The position numbers and the translations under genes are program-made. Under the pieces are notes generated by a model, which ran no database searches, was not told where the DNA came from, and saw only the letters and a list, made by a program, of their open reading frames with translations. DNA of 64,000 nucleotides from Cavia porcellus (taxonomy: Eukaryota > Chordata > Mammalia > Rodentia > Caviidae), in the NCBI RefSeq assembly GCF_034190915.1, contig NW_026947488.1, positions 2,118,501 through 2,182,500 of the forward strand, read 5' to 3'. Below are positions 11,501 through 24,352 of this stretch, piece by piece (position 1 is the stretch's first letter; the number at the start of each line of letters is the position of its first letter).

Positions 11501-14500
11501 GGGAGGTTTCTGTCCCCTCTTATCCTGCCCATCAGCAGCATCTCAGAGTCAGTATTTGTGAGAGTGCACTCAGCTGGGAAAAATGTGGGCCCGGCCGGCC
11601 CGGGAAGGGCAGAGTGACCAGCCCGGGTGCAGCCTGGGGCTCCTGCTCAGGGAAAGGCGGGGGTGGGTCCCAGGGGCTCAGCTGGGCGGTCATCTCCTCA
11701 GAGCCCTCACTGGGGGCTGAGCTGCCAGAACTCCAGAGCAGCCAGGTCCATGTCTGACAAGTCTGAGTATCCCCACATTCCCAGCCCCCCTCATGCAGAC
11801 CCTGTCCTGCCCTGCTGTCCCAGCCCCCAAACCCCAGCAGTGTGCAGGGTACACCGAGGGCCTGAGTGTAAGATCCATCCAGGGACTGAGCCCCTCCCCC
11901 GCTGGGCGGGGATGGGAAGATGACCTCAGAGCCTGGCAGCCGTTGAATAGGCCTGTACCCCCACCCGAGAGGCCGAGCCCAGACAGACCCACGGTCCTGC
12001 CACGCCTGGCCTTCCCTGAGCAGCAGCACCCAGAACCTGTCTCGGCTCTTGCCCTGCCTGCACCTAGGCATTTGTGCCTCCCGGGGCTGGAGCTGCATGG
12101 GGCCCGTGGTCCCAGCCAGAATGTCCTGAGTTGAGGCAGAGGACCCCATAGGCCTTGCGCAGGATGCCAGCTGCCCTGGGCTGGCTTGGCTGACAGCATC
12201 GCCAGCTGGCACCTCCTGGGGCACAAAGTCCTCCCTCGGAGCAGCGGTTGCCAGGAGTCATCTGTCCCCTGCGCTGCTCAGGCCAGGCCCTGCCTACGTG
12301 GCTGTGACTCCATGGTGCTATAAGAACACTGAGCCTTCCTGGACAGCAGGCCTCTCCCCTGGTCCTTCTGCTGCAGCCCAGGGTGGCAACCGCAGTTCCC
12401 AGTCCTTCGGGTGGGGGCTCGTGGTACCCCAAGCCGTGAGCTTAGTCCTGTGGAGGGTGGGGTGAGCCTGGTCGGGTCTCCTCGGAAGCCACCCCTTGTC
12501 TGCTGCCTCCCTTGGGGGTTCTTGGCATGGGGAACCTGAGGCAGGGAGCCCACGGTGGGTCACTGAATCGGTAGACACGAGGCTGGGGGTGAAGACAGGC
12601 TGGGGAGTCTCAGGCAGAGGAGGGTCTGAGGGGACAGGGCTGGGAGGGGCCGTCTGTCCTGGAGGCATCCAGGGCCTGGTGTGGGTGGGTGGGCTCCAGT
12701 CAGAGAGTGCTTCCCCACAGAGGCGGCCAAAGGGCCTGCTATGCCAGGGCTGGGGCAGGTGGGGCTGAGGGGCTTCAGTGGGGGCAGGTGTGTGGTGATG
12801 TCCCAGGTTGCTGTCCTTTGGTCAGGAAAATGAGAAACAAAGCTTTGGCCTCCCGCAGTCAAAGTTGAGCCAACACCAGCAGGCAGGCTGAGGTCTGGTC
12901 TTTGGGGTTAGGGTACTTTAGAGGGAACAGCGTCCCCTGCCTTGGGCTGGGGCTTGTCCTTGACTGTCCAGGCCACAGCCAAGCTGCAGTTCCAAGTCCT
13001 GGCTGGTTGGGCGCCCCCTCCGCCACGCCGCTGAGGTGAATTCTGGGAGGGCCGATTTTCCAGTCTGCGTCCCCCGAGGGGCCTCCTAATGGCAAAGCAG
13101 GGCCCTAACCTGCTCTGTACTGTTGTGCTCCTGGATCTGGGAGCAGGTGACCAGGGTGAGGCTGGGACAGGGTCTGTGGCAGGAAGAGCGTTCAGCTGCC
13201 CAGTGTGCTAGGAGCTGGGGTGTTTGGGGTGTGATCGTCTGTCCTGGATGGACATCGGGGCTTCCAGGCTGTGCTTCCGTGTCTGCTGTGGACGCTGCCG
13301 GGGACAGGCTGCTTCCCCTGTGGGCTGTGCCCATCCTCCACCAAGTCCCCTCTGCAGCCACGGAGCCCATGGGCCCTGAGCTCTTTGGGGAGGAGGCTGG
13401 GGATCTGGAGATCACCTCCAGATCAGGGGTACTGTTGTCCTCCACTGTCCCTAGTGTAGGTGCCACCCTGTGGACCCAGTTGGCCCCTTATCACAGGGTT
13501 CCTCAACTGCTCAGCCCCATGCAAGGGATGCTGCACCCCCTGCTGTGCCTCACACCCTGCAGGGCACACTGGCCCCAGCAGCGTGCAAGGGTCCCAGCAC
13601 CCTGAGTCCAGCACCCTGAGTCCTCGCCGCTCCCCCACAGGTCTTCCATGTGGCCTACGTGCTCATCAAGTTTGCCAACTCCCCTCGGCCGGACCTTTGG
13701 GTGCTGGAGCGCTCCACAGATTTCGGCCACACCTACCAGCCGTGGCAGTTCTTCGCCTGTGAGTGTCCAGGAGCCATGGGCTCTGGGAGTGGCCCTGAGA
13801 CACAACTGCCCTCACCACACCTTCTCGAGGTCCCTGGAGCCTTGCCTGGCTCGCAGCCCTGTCTCCTGGGTGGGACTGGCGGTGCAGCCTCCCCACGGCA
13901 GTGGCAAGTGTGTTAGCTCTCGCCCCGGCCTTCCGGGCAGGACTCGTACAGAAGCCAGTGGCGCCTGCCCGGAAGCACTGAACCATCTCTTGGCTCCTCT
14001 GGACTGGCAGCATGGTTGGGTGGCTTCCCTAGTGATGGAGTGGCCCTGGCAACACTGGGCTTGCTTCCTGCCAGCTTAGTTGCCTATGTCAGGCGACAGT
14101 GCCGCAGTCAGTGGCTGGCCCTGGCTGTGGGTACCCGGATTGGCCATGTTGGCAGGATAGGGTCACTCCTATGGGATGGGCCTAGTCCCGGCTCCTGAGA
14201 CTGGGGGAAGGCTGCTGGGATCGTCCCCAGGGAGGGGTGAGAGTGGTCCTCTGGGAGGGACACCTGCTCCCTGGTGTGCTGTGGGGAGCAGTGGCACCTG
14301 GGTGGGCTAGTGCCATTTGTGCCAGTGCAGCCTCCCTGGCCAGGGACCAGGCCACCACCATCTGTTGGAATTCTGCTCTTTGGCCAACAGATTCTGTGGG
14401 TCAGTGCTGTGCCAGTGGGGCACCCCGTCCAGGGTGACTTCACTTCCATTTGGGCGAGGTCAAGGGGTGCAGAAGCACTACTTGGTGCCCAGGGTCAGCG

Positions 14501-15101
14501 GGATGTCTGTGGCCCCTGCTCTCATCCTCCAGTTTATCTCCGCAGCCTCCAAGAGGGATTGCCTGGAGCGGTTTGGGCCTCGGACGCTGGAGCGAATCAC
14601 GCAGGATGACGATGTCATTTGCACCACTGAGTACTCACGCATCGTGCCCCTGGAGAATGGCGAGGTGGGCCCCAGGGTGGACTGGAGCGGCACATTGGGC
14701 AGTGGCTGGGTGCAGGCGGTCACACCCAGCCTTGCTTGCTGCCCGCAGATCGTGGTGTCCCTGGTGAACGGACGTCCGGGGGCCATGAACTTCTCCTACT
14801 CCCCGCGCCTGCGTGACTTCACCAAAGCCACCAATGTGCGTCTGCGCTTCCTGCGCACCAACACACTGCTGGGCCACCTCATGGGCAAGGCGCTGCGGGA
14901 CCCCACTGTCACCCGCCGGGTGAGCTCCAGGTGGCCGGGTGGGGGTGAGGCGGGGAAGGGGCGGGCTCGAGGGCGGACAGGGGCTCACGTGCTCGGCTTG
15001 CAGTACTACTACAGCATCAAGGACATCAGCGTCGGCGGCCGCTGCGTCTGCCACGGCCACGCGGATGTGTGCGACGCCAAGGACCCCTTGGACCCTTTCA
15101 G
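1700..15101 (+). CDS. LAMA5: LAMA5 exons 1-6: signal peptide and LN domain
   Basis: Exons are 1700-2005, 5843-5995, 13641-13758, 14546-14664, 14749-14919 and 15004-15101 (residues 1-322). A hydrophobic core at about residues 25-36 (rich in Leu and Ala) is the signal peptide, with cleavage probably near residue 38-40. The N-terminal laminin (LN) domain starts at about residue 45 with the typical [12 protein letters not shown] motif and conserved cysteines in exons 1, 2 and 4. LN domains of the three laminin arms join to form the basement-membrane polymer. Exon 6 ends the LN domain and opens the first LE module ([14 protein letters not shown]). Exon 2 follows a 3.8-kb intron and exon 3 a 7.6-kb intron. 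Confidence 0.95.
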
Positions 15102-18100
15102 GTGAGGCCTGGGCTCCCTGCAGTCCCGACCTGGGCTGGGAGATCTCCTGGCACTGCCTCCCTGGCGTGGAGGGAGGACCTGTACCGGCCGCCCGCATGG
15201 TGATGGGGAGGAGCCAGGCCCTGGAGCCTGCTCAGGTTGCCTTGTCTTGGGTGGTGGGGTTTGTTCCACAGCCAGTGGTGATGGGGTTCTCCCGCCCCAG
15301 GGCTCAAAGAGGGGAGTCACGGATGGAGGCCATCAAACCCACCTGTGCGGGGCATGGTCGTGCACATCTGTAATCCCAGCACTCTGGAGGCTAAGGCTTG
15401 CTTGCCATGAGTTCGAGGCCAGCCTGGGTTAATGGCCTGCCTGAACATAGCAAGACTGTCTCAGAAAACCCAAAACCCCCAGGCTGCACACATGGACAGG
15501 TGCCCATCGCTTGCCCAGGCAATCCTCATGCACTTTGGGCATGTGTTCCCCAGCTTCCTTGACCCCTCACACAGACACAGCCAAGGACAGGGGTGAAGTC
15601 CAGGATGGGGGACAGCTAGCACCCCATTGAACGCTGTGGTCATCCAGCCAAGGGCTCCAACCTCTCCAACCGCTGCAGGGCTCTGCCGTGGCTCTGCCCA
15701 CAGCAGCAGATGTGTTCCTGGGACCCACTCAGAACCGGGTGGCCAGGCAGGGCCCCACTGCTATCAGGCGGTTTGTACCTGAAGCCAGATCCCTGGTGGC
15801 GCTGGCGTGGAGGCATCCCTCTTGTAAATGGCTGGCTGGAGCCTGGCCCTGGGCTAGCACACTGGACTCATCTTGGTCCTCATTCTGCCTGGGGGCAGCT
15901 CTAGGGCATCAGGTTCTTCCTTCAAACTTTCCGCCAGCAGCGAAGGACGTGAGGCCCAGCCCTGGCCCCAGGACACCTGTTCTGGATAGTCGGGCTTGGG
16001 AGGGTGACTGACGGGAGGGTGACACAGCGGGGACAGGGTTGGGTGAGGCTCCTGTGGGGGCTGCCACGGCTCAGGCAGGCTCACCCTGCTGTCTCTGTCA
16101 CTACAAAGCCCTTTGGGCCCTGCTTCTTGCCCTCGGACGCCCTCGGACGCCCTTGGACGTGAGACCTGCTGTGGGCCCTGCTGAGCTACAGCTCTGCACT
16201 CGTGCTCGAGTGCAGAGGAGACAAGGGAGGCCCAGGTGGGACGGAAGCTCAGCCCCGTTCCACGGCCAAAACTGAGCCTCTCAGGAGTGGCCAGCGGCTG
16301 TGAAGGGGCAGCACAGTCACCCAGCCCAAGGACCTGGCAGGCTGCTCCTGCCCTGGAGCCCTGGGCCCTGGGGACACTTCCTGGGAGTAGGTCCTAGCCA
16401 GCGCCACTGCAGGCCCCACTCAGTTGCCCTGGGAAATTAAGTGCCCAGTGGGAACGCAGCTCCAGATGGCTGGGAGTGGAGCCAGCAGACAGCCGAGCTG
16501 GCCTCGGAGGAGCCGAGGATTCTGAGCCCTGGGGCTGGGCCTGCCCTCACCTGCCAGGAGAGGCCTCATTATCTTGACTCAGACCTTGACTCGGCGCACT
16601 GAGCCCAGCCCACCCTGCAGGGCCTGAGGGGCTGTGCAAGCCAGGCCTCCCCCCAGCACCTCAGACCCCAACAGAAGTGGGTCACCATGGCTTCCACCAT
16701 GGTCAGTCCCCACACTGACCGGTGTTCCCTCTGCCACTGCAGGGTGAATGGCTCCTTGGGTCCTGCTGGCACTTCTGTTTTTGTTTGGACATGGTCTTGC
16801 TAGTGGTTCAGGCTGACCTTGAACTCCCAGGGATCTTTCTGCCTCCTCATCCCAAATGCTAATTACAGGCATGTGCCACCATGCCAGGCCGGTCCCTGCA
16901 CTGCCCCTCCAGTGTGTCGGCCACTGTGGCTCCACCACCCGCCCTGCCTCCGACCTCTGCCTTGCTCCCACCCCGGTGACCCTGGCACGCTGCTTGCCTT
17001 CTCTGCTCCTCTGGTCGGAGGCCGTCCGTTTGGTTCCTGTCGGAGGCACCCTTGCATCTTTGTCCGCTTCTTGTCGTGGTGGCCGCCCCTGCTTTTCCTC
17101 AGGCCTCCCTGACAGTGAACTGCTCTGCCGCCTCCGAGCAACACCTGGGCCCACGCCTGGTGGTCCTGGCTGTGCATTGTTCCTGCTTGGGGCAGCACGT
17201 CATTCCCTCTCTGGTGCCCACTGGTCACCCTGTCCTCTCCATTCTGTGTTCTCCCAGTGCGTCCTGTCTTGGGTGTTCGCTGTGGGCATCTCAGGTGTGG
17301 TTTGCAGTGGCTGTGTGGTTTGTGGGTGCTGGTGTGGCTGATTGAGGTTCTTGATGGCCAGTGCATCTCCTGACTTGGGAGGCCTCCTGTCCCGGCCTCT
17401 GGCCGTGCCCAGGGGAGTCTGTGCTGCTCCGGTGTCTGTCTCTGTGTGTTCCTCTTCTGGTGGGCTCCAGAGCTCTGTGTCCTCTGTGTCCTGCAGATCG
17501 ACTCAGAGGTGCTGAGGGTTAGACATGTTCCCTGTGACTTCATGCACTGCCCTCCCACCCTGCTGTCTGCGTTCCTTAATCGAGACCGTGGCCTTCCCAT
17601 CTCTGACTTCCCTTCTGACGTGGGACGCGGGGATGTCTCACGGTTCTCTCTGTCGCAGACCCCTGACATCGTGGCTGCCTTCTGCTCAGCCTGTCCATTG
17701 GGTCTTTCCGTGATCACTGGTTTTGCCTCTGGGAACTGCAGCTGGTTCCCTTTCACATCTGCTCTCTCTTCTTCCTGCTTTTCCATCTTGCTTTCGGTGC
17801 TGCTGGGGACAGAACCCCGGGCCTCAAGCAGGCTGGCGGAGTGCTCTGCCGCTGAGCTGCACCCTCAGTCCTGGCACCTGCCTTTGTGTCCGCCCTCATG
17901 TTTTGGGCTGCTCTGTTTATGCAACTCCTTCGTAGCTCCTGTCAGAGCATACGCTGAGCGTCCACTGGCCCTCCCGCGGTGTCTCTCTGCCAGGTCCTTA
18001 GCAGAGCCTTCTCTGCACGCCCTGTGCTGCCTAGGTCAGGGGGAGAAGCCCTCCAGGGTAGCTTTGTAGAGTTTATGCCCGGGAATTGCTATCCTATGGT

Positions 18101-21100
18101 CACTTAATTCCTTGAGGTTTAGGGGTCCCATGCCGCATAGCTAATTGAGAAGTGAACATCAGCGATGGGCCCTTGGGCTCCCAGCTCAGGCCTGGAGTCA
18201 GGACGGGCAGACTGCTTGTTGATCACTGCAGCTGGTGGCAGTGTGCTTCCTCTTCTGAGGAAATGGCCTTCCCAGATGTTCCTGGCTTCAGCCTGAAGGA
18301 TACCGAGGGTGACAGTCATGGGCTGGAGTCGGGTGGTTTGGGATGCAGGCTGGCTCCCAGGGTCCTGCTCAGGAAACACAGTTTAGCATCCAGGAGCCCA
18401 GAGCTCTGTTCATCTCTGCCCCAGAAGAGTGGCCTGAGGCTTGGGTGCAGTGCTGTGGTGTGAGTGTCCCAGGCAGTAGATGGCTCCACCCTCCGTCCTC
18501 AGTGCTGACCAGCTGTCCCCCTGCCTACTGAAGCAGCAGGCAGGAGGCCATCGTGCCGACCTGGTGTCCACCCCATGCTGGGAGAGGAAGCGGTTTTTGG
18601 TCACTTGCCCTGGGGGGCTGCCCTGCACATGGGGGCGGGAGTCTGGACTGCCTGCCAGAGCTGAGATCTGGGCTTCGGGGAGCAGCTGCGTCCCTTCTCC
18701 AGGACCTGGCTGTGAGAGCCCAGGCTTGGGTCTTGCTCATGGTGGGACGGACCAAGGATCCAGGCTGCTGAGCACTCCGGCACACCCCTTCCTGTTCCCT
18801 GTGACCAGGGCAGCTCTGCGGAGCTATGGGGTGGGCGGCAGTGGGTCCAGGCAAGGACAGCTGAGGAAACTGAGGACAGGGGATCTGTGCCCGCATAGCA
18901 GGCCCGCAGTAGCCAAGGGGGACCGCAGCCCCTCCAGAGTGGGGGCCAACGACCTGTCCACCAGGGCCAGTGCTGCGTCTCCAGGGGTGTCTGAGCACCT
19001 TGGTGCCCATGTGTCGCCCACAGGCTGCAGTGTGCCTGCCAGCACAACACCTGCGGGGGCTCCTGTGACCGCTGCTGCCCTGGCTTCAACCAGCAGCCGT
19101 GGAAGCCAGCTACCACTGACAGCGCCAACGAGTGCCAGTGTGAGTCCCCTGTGCCCACTCACGTGCCCTGCTGTGGGCCCCCTGGTCATGGGATGTGTCT
19201 TGGAGGATGTGCTGACCCCTGTGTCCTCTTCCCTTTAGCCTGTAACTGCCATGGCCATGCCCACGACTGTTACTACGACCCCGAGGTGGACCGGCGTAAT
19301 GCCAGCCAGAACCAGGACAATGTGTACCAGGGCGGGGGGGTTTGCATCGATTGCCAGGTGGGCTGCCAGAGGGAGGGCAGCATGGGGGCTGGCATGGGGC
19401 GGCGGGTGGGCCTGGACTCAGGGCCTCCACCTCCCCTTTCGCAGCACCACACCACCGGCATCAACTGTGAGCGCTGCCTGCCGGGCTTCTACCGCTCCCC
19501 GGACCAGCCTCTCGACTCGCCGCATGCCTGCCTCCGTGAGTGGCCCAGCCTGGGTGGGCAGGGGTCCTGCACTGGGAGGGGGCGGCACAGAGCCTGCCCA
19601 GGGCCCAGGGTGGGTAGCGGGCCCTGTGGCTGTGGGAGGCCTGGCCAGCATTCTCAGCCCCCTGCCCATACGAGGGAGGCAGAGGCTGCTGCACCCTCGA
19701 GCCAGCGCTGCGGGGCCTGCTGGCACCGGGCCTGGGGTCTCAGGGACTGTGGACCTGCCCTGCCAGGCTGCAGCTGCGAGTCGGCCTTCACCGACGGGAC
19801 GTGCGAGGACCTGACTGGCCGCTGCTACTGCCGGCCCAACTTCACTGGGGAGCGGTGTGACGCCTGTGCTGAGGGCTTCGTGGTCTTCCCACAGTGCTCC
19901 CGTGAGGCTTAGCTGGGGCAGGGGTGCCCTGCGGAGGGGGGCACCCACGCTGGGCCCAGAGGGCGGCCAAGCTAACCCGGTCGATGGGTGTTCTCTCTGC
20001 AGCACTGCCGTCCGCCCACAATGACTCCAGGGAGCAGGTGCTGCCGGCCGGGCAGATCGTGCGTAAGTGTCATGGCCCGAGCCCTGTCGAAAGGGCAGAT
20101 TGCCTTGTAGTCACTTTTGGGGACTTCGTTTTGATGCACAGTTGCACGGAAAACCTTAAAAAGATAGATCAGCATGGAGTTGGAGCAGAAGTTAGCTCAG
20201 CAGCTTGCAGGTGACCCCGCCCGGCAATGTCCCCTGCACATGACTGAGCGAGGCTACCTCCTCTGGCCAGGGTCCCCCCTCTCCCCCCCCCCCAGGCCCC
20301 CCCCCAGGCCCCCCCCCCCCAGCAGGCAGCAGGCAGGCACGACCTCCCTCTGCTAGGGCTTCCCGCACTCAGGTTCTGCTCTGTTTTCATTCTTTCTCTC
20401 CTCCGCTCCCCCTCCCCTTGCGCACCCCCTCTTGATTTCTTTTGTTTTTTCGTCCTTTGAGATAGGGGCTCACTGTCGAGTTCAGGCAGGCCTTGAAGTC
20501 TCTACGTGGCCCGGCTGGCCTGCCTCGGCCTCCAAGGGCTGGGGTGACAGGTGTGCGCCTCCTCCTCCAGCGATGCTGGGATGGGCAGCGGCCGGTCCCG
20601 TAGGCGGTGTTGGGTCTCCAGATGTGCATGTCGTTTCGGTCGTGGCTGCCGAGTGCCCAGCTGCTCTCTGAGCGCCAGCTCGTGTCAGCGGGCAGCAGCG
20701 TGGGCCGTGGTGCCGTCTCGTTCCTGTGCGCTTGGCTGGCAGAGCTTCCTCCGCCCCGTGCACAGACGCCCTCCCCGTCTTGTGTCTCTCGCCTGACACT
20801 TGATCGCGTCTGCTGTCTTCCGGGGCTGGGCCTGCCTGGGGTCTGGCTCCTGGCCAGCCTGTCGGGCCCGGTCACCTTCGCCTGTCAGGTGGATCCTGCT
20901 GTGGACTCGAGCTGGGCCAGGCTCTTCCCTCAGTCCCATTAGCCCTTTCTACACGTTGTGTGGGGTCCTTCCCGCAGCCTGACTTTCCTTTGTGTTTTTT
21001 AGGGACTGGTTTTCAGGCCAGATTCTCACATTTTTAGGTGATTCTGTCAGTGCTGTTCTTGGCTTCTCTGACTTTGGTACATTTGGAACCAGGGCTGCTT

Positions 21101-22396
21101 CTGGGTGGTTTTCTTTCTTACGGGTCATCAACAGCATAAACCAAGGGGCTGTGAACTTTGCTAGGGGGCCGGGAGGTAAGCACATGTCCTAGACTGGGGG
21201 CCACATGGTCTCCGATGGCTGTCAGCTCTGCCTCTGCAGATGCCTGGGAAGGAGTGGGCCGGCTGCCTCCCAAATATCTTCATTTGCCAAAGCAGGTGGC
21301 AGAGCCCTTGGGCTGTCATTTACCAACCCCGATGTAAACTGTTGAAGGTTCTTACCCTGCAGGACCCTGGCAAGCACTAGTGCTCAGGTCCCCACTTCGA
21401 ATGTTCTTATGGTTCAGAGACTTACACTAAGGCCTCCCTCACGTGAGCCCAGCACAGAACATGATGTCTTTCCTCATGTCTGCATTCACGAGGGAGTCTG
21501 GCTTGGCCGTGTTAAGTTTGTGTGTGTTCTTGGGAAACAACCCTTGCGTTTCTGCTCTGCGGATCCTTTCAAAAAGTCACAAGAATCGTCCGCATTAAAA
21601 GTCAGAGCTGAAATGTGTGTACCATTGTTACCCCCAATGGATGTACTTTAAAATTTTGTCGTAGCTGTTCTCTTCCTCCTCCTCCTCCTCCTTTTCTTTT
21701 CCATCTATCTATGAATAAAATGGCTTTGCAGGGAGAAAGACCTGCCAAGCGCAGCGGTGCAGGCCTGCGACTCCGGCTGTGCCGGAGCAGGAGGCTGAGT
21801 AAGCCTGGGAACTTGGGGCCGGTACGGCACAGCCAGACAGCGTGGCTCCGGCGTGAACAAAAACAGCTTCCATTCCATGGAGCTGCTGGAGCCAGCTCGT
21901 CCTGATGCCCAGATCTTCGGTTAAGGTGCTGCCTTCTGTGCTCACGGTAGCTGATCATGTCCTGCCTCATCTGTCTTACGTCTTTCAGTTAGTCATATTT
22001 TTGTTAGCAAACTGCTGGTTTCATTTGGGTGTTTAAATGCCTGTTAGTAAAAGCTATACACGACGTTCTATTACAGCTTTTAAATTTCCTTTCATCTATT
22101 GTCTATTTTTTTCTCTCTCTTCTCTGTTGATCTGATTGAATCAAGATTTGTAAATCTACTAATGTTTCCAGAGTGTAGCTTGCCCAGGGGGTTGGGCACA
22201 GGCGGGGCCCAAGTACAGGCACCAGGCACAAGGACCAGTCGCTGTGAATGTGGCGTTAGTGCTGGAGTCCCTTCCGCTGGGTTTCCTGTGCCAACCCCAA
22301 ACCCTTGGGTTTTTATCTTAGGCCAGGACTCACTGCCTGAGCTACCTGTCATCTGGCCACGCTCTTGCTGGGCTGTACCTGCCCTTTTATCTTTTT

Positions 22397-22436
<40 letters not shown>

Positions 22437-24296
22437 TCCTTCCTTCCTTCCTTCCTTCCTTCCTTCCTTCCTTCCTTCCGTCTTTTTGAGAAAGGGTCTC
22501 GCTATGCGGTTCAGGCTGGCCTTGAGCTCACTTTATAGCCCAGGCTGGTCTCAAACTCCTGCCTCAGCTCCAGGGTGCTGGGATTACCGCCGTTGTCTAC
22601 TTTTCTACCTAAACATTTTCACTCCTGGCTTTGGCCCGGGCGGCAGCGCATGTCCCTGCCGCGCTGGCCTGTGTGTTGCTGCTGCTGCCGCTGCTGCCGT
22701 GGGGAGCCCGCTCCTCTCGTGGGTCGGCGAGTTCTGGCTCTGGACTGGGTGTCGCCTTGCTGCTTCGCTCAGTAACAAACGCTGAGCACATCCCGACCCT
22801 GCCTTCCTGTGCAGTTACGATGGTTAGCATGCCTTTTCTTCCTTCTTCCCAACGCTCATGGTTGTTTATAAAGAAACTAGAAGTTTCTGCTTCGCTTGTT
22901 ATGATTCTGTTTTTATGGTTTTCCTGTGTCCCTGGCTGTCGTAAACTTGGATTTGCGTATGAACACCGAGTTCTGGGTTTGCAGTTGTGCTGGTTGCTCT
23001 GCTTGGTGGTTTTCCCAGCGGCCTCTTCCCTTCCGGGAGTCCTCGTTCCTGGGGTGAAGAAGCGTAAGCACCCCAGGCTGTGCAGAAGGCTGCGGTCTTC
23101 GTCTCTGAGCCTCCCCTGCCCTCCCCCTCCCACCCAGATTGCGACTGCAGCGCCGGTGGGACCCAGGGCAACTCCTGCCGCAAGGACCCGAGGGTTGGCC
23201 GATGCGTATGCAAACCCAACTTCCAGGGTGCCCACTGCGAGCTCTGTGCCCCTGGGTTCTACGGACCGAGCTGCCAGCGTGAGTGTAGCCCTGCTTCCTG
23301 GCCCCCTGGCTGCCAGTGGCCCTGGGCTGCCCTCAGCAGCTCCCTTTCCCTGCAGCATGCCAGTGCACCAGTCCCGGGGTGGCCGACGGACTCTGTGACC
23401 CTGATTCCGGCCAGTGCAGGTGTCGCATAGGCTTTGAGGGGGCTGCCTGCGATCGCTGTGCCCCCGGCTACTTCCGTTTCCCTCTGTGCCAGTGTGAGTG
23501 ATGTCTCTCCAAGTGGGTATGGGCGGGGGACCCTTGGGGTGTAGCCTGCCTGGGCCTAGACTCCTAGATGCATCTGCCTGCAGTGTGTGGATGCAGCCCT
23601 GTGGGGACCCTGCCTGAAGGTTGTGATGAAGCTGGCCGCTGTCCATGCCGGCCTGGATTTGATGGCCCCTACTGTGACCACTGCCGCCCTGGCCACCACG
23701 GTTACCCCAACTGCCAGGGTGAGGCAACGGCTGAGGCAGGAAGGGACTGGGCCACCTACACAGGCTTAGACTTGACCCCACTGTGGCCTTGCAGCCTGTA
23801 CCTGTGACCCCCGGGGAGCTCTGGAGCAGTTCTGTGGAGTGGGTGGCTCGTGCCTCTGCCGACCTGGCTATGCGGGTGCTGCCTGCCAGGAGTGCAGCCC
23901 TGGCTTCCATGGCTTCCCCGCCTGCACCCGTGAGTGTCTGGGAGGAAGATGGGGGACGGTGTGAGTCCACGATCGTGCTCACACCCGGCTCTAATCCACA
24001 GCCTGCCACTGCTCCACGGACGGCTCCCTGAACTCGGCCTGTGACCCCCGGACGGGACAGTGCAGCTGCCGGCCCCGTGTGACAGGGTTGCGGTGTGACA
24101 TGTGTGTACCTGGTGCCTACAACTTTCCCTCCTGTGAAGGTGAGTGGGCAAGTGGGCAGGCAGAGCCGTGTTCCAGATGTTGCATGCATCCCTGGGTTGT
24201 AGAAGATGCTCATCATGCCCCTGCTGTGCTCACGCAGCTTCAGTGTGCATTTGTGTCCCCGACGTGTGGACCGGTGCCTGTGCATGTGTGCATGTG

Positions 24297-24352
<56 letters not shown>

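Larger units (their letters stand above)
5996..13640 (+). other. LAMA5: LAMA5 intron 2 (7.6 kb)
   Basis: This is the largest intron of the gene and almost free of young SINEs. It contains an inverted duplication (arms near 6541-6696 and 7089-7240), a MIR fragment near 7555-7625, and two closely spaced AP-1 sites at 10414-10439. The remaining sequence is unassigned; large 5' introns of epithelial matrix genes often hold enhancers, which is an inference here. Confidence 0.65.
15102..19023 (+). other. LAMA5: LAMA5 intron 6
   Basis: The 3.9-kb intron contains two B1-like SINEs (15343-15478 and 16777-16895), one ID-like SINE (17796-17875) and a short 10-base tandem repeat. No additional LE exon fits between exons 6 and 7, because the phases (2 then 1) and the protein continue directly. 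Confidence 0.7.
20063..23137 (+). other. LAMA5: LAMA5 intron 11
   Basis: The 3.1-kb intron is less GC-rich than its surroundings. It holds a C-rich tract, two B1-like SINEs in minus orientation and a long TTTC/TTCC microsatellite. The AT-richer stretch at about 21000-22380 and 22740-23040 was not classified and may contain old LINE sequence. Confidence 0.65.

Noticed and set aside
16131..16160. Short tandem repeat as a CRISPR-like array
   Set aside because: Three 10-base units without spacers in a mammalian intron; simple tandem duplication.
22609..24285. Open frame of 558 codons on the minus strand
   Set aside because: It runs antisense to LAMA5 exons 12-16 and their introns, shows no recognisable domain, and reflects few stop codons opposite GC-rich LE exons.
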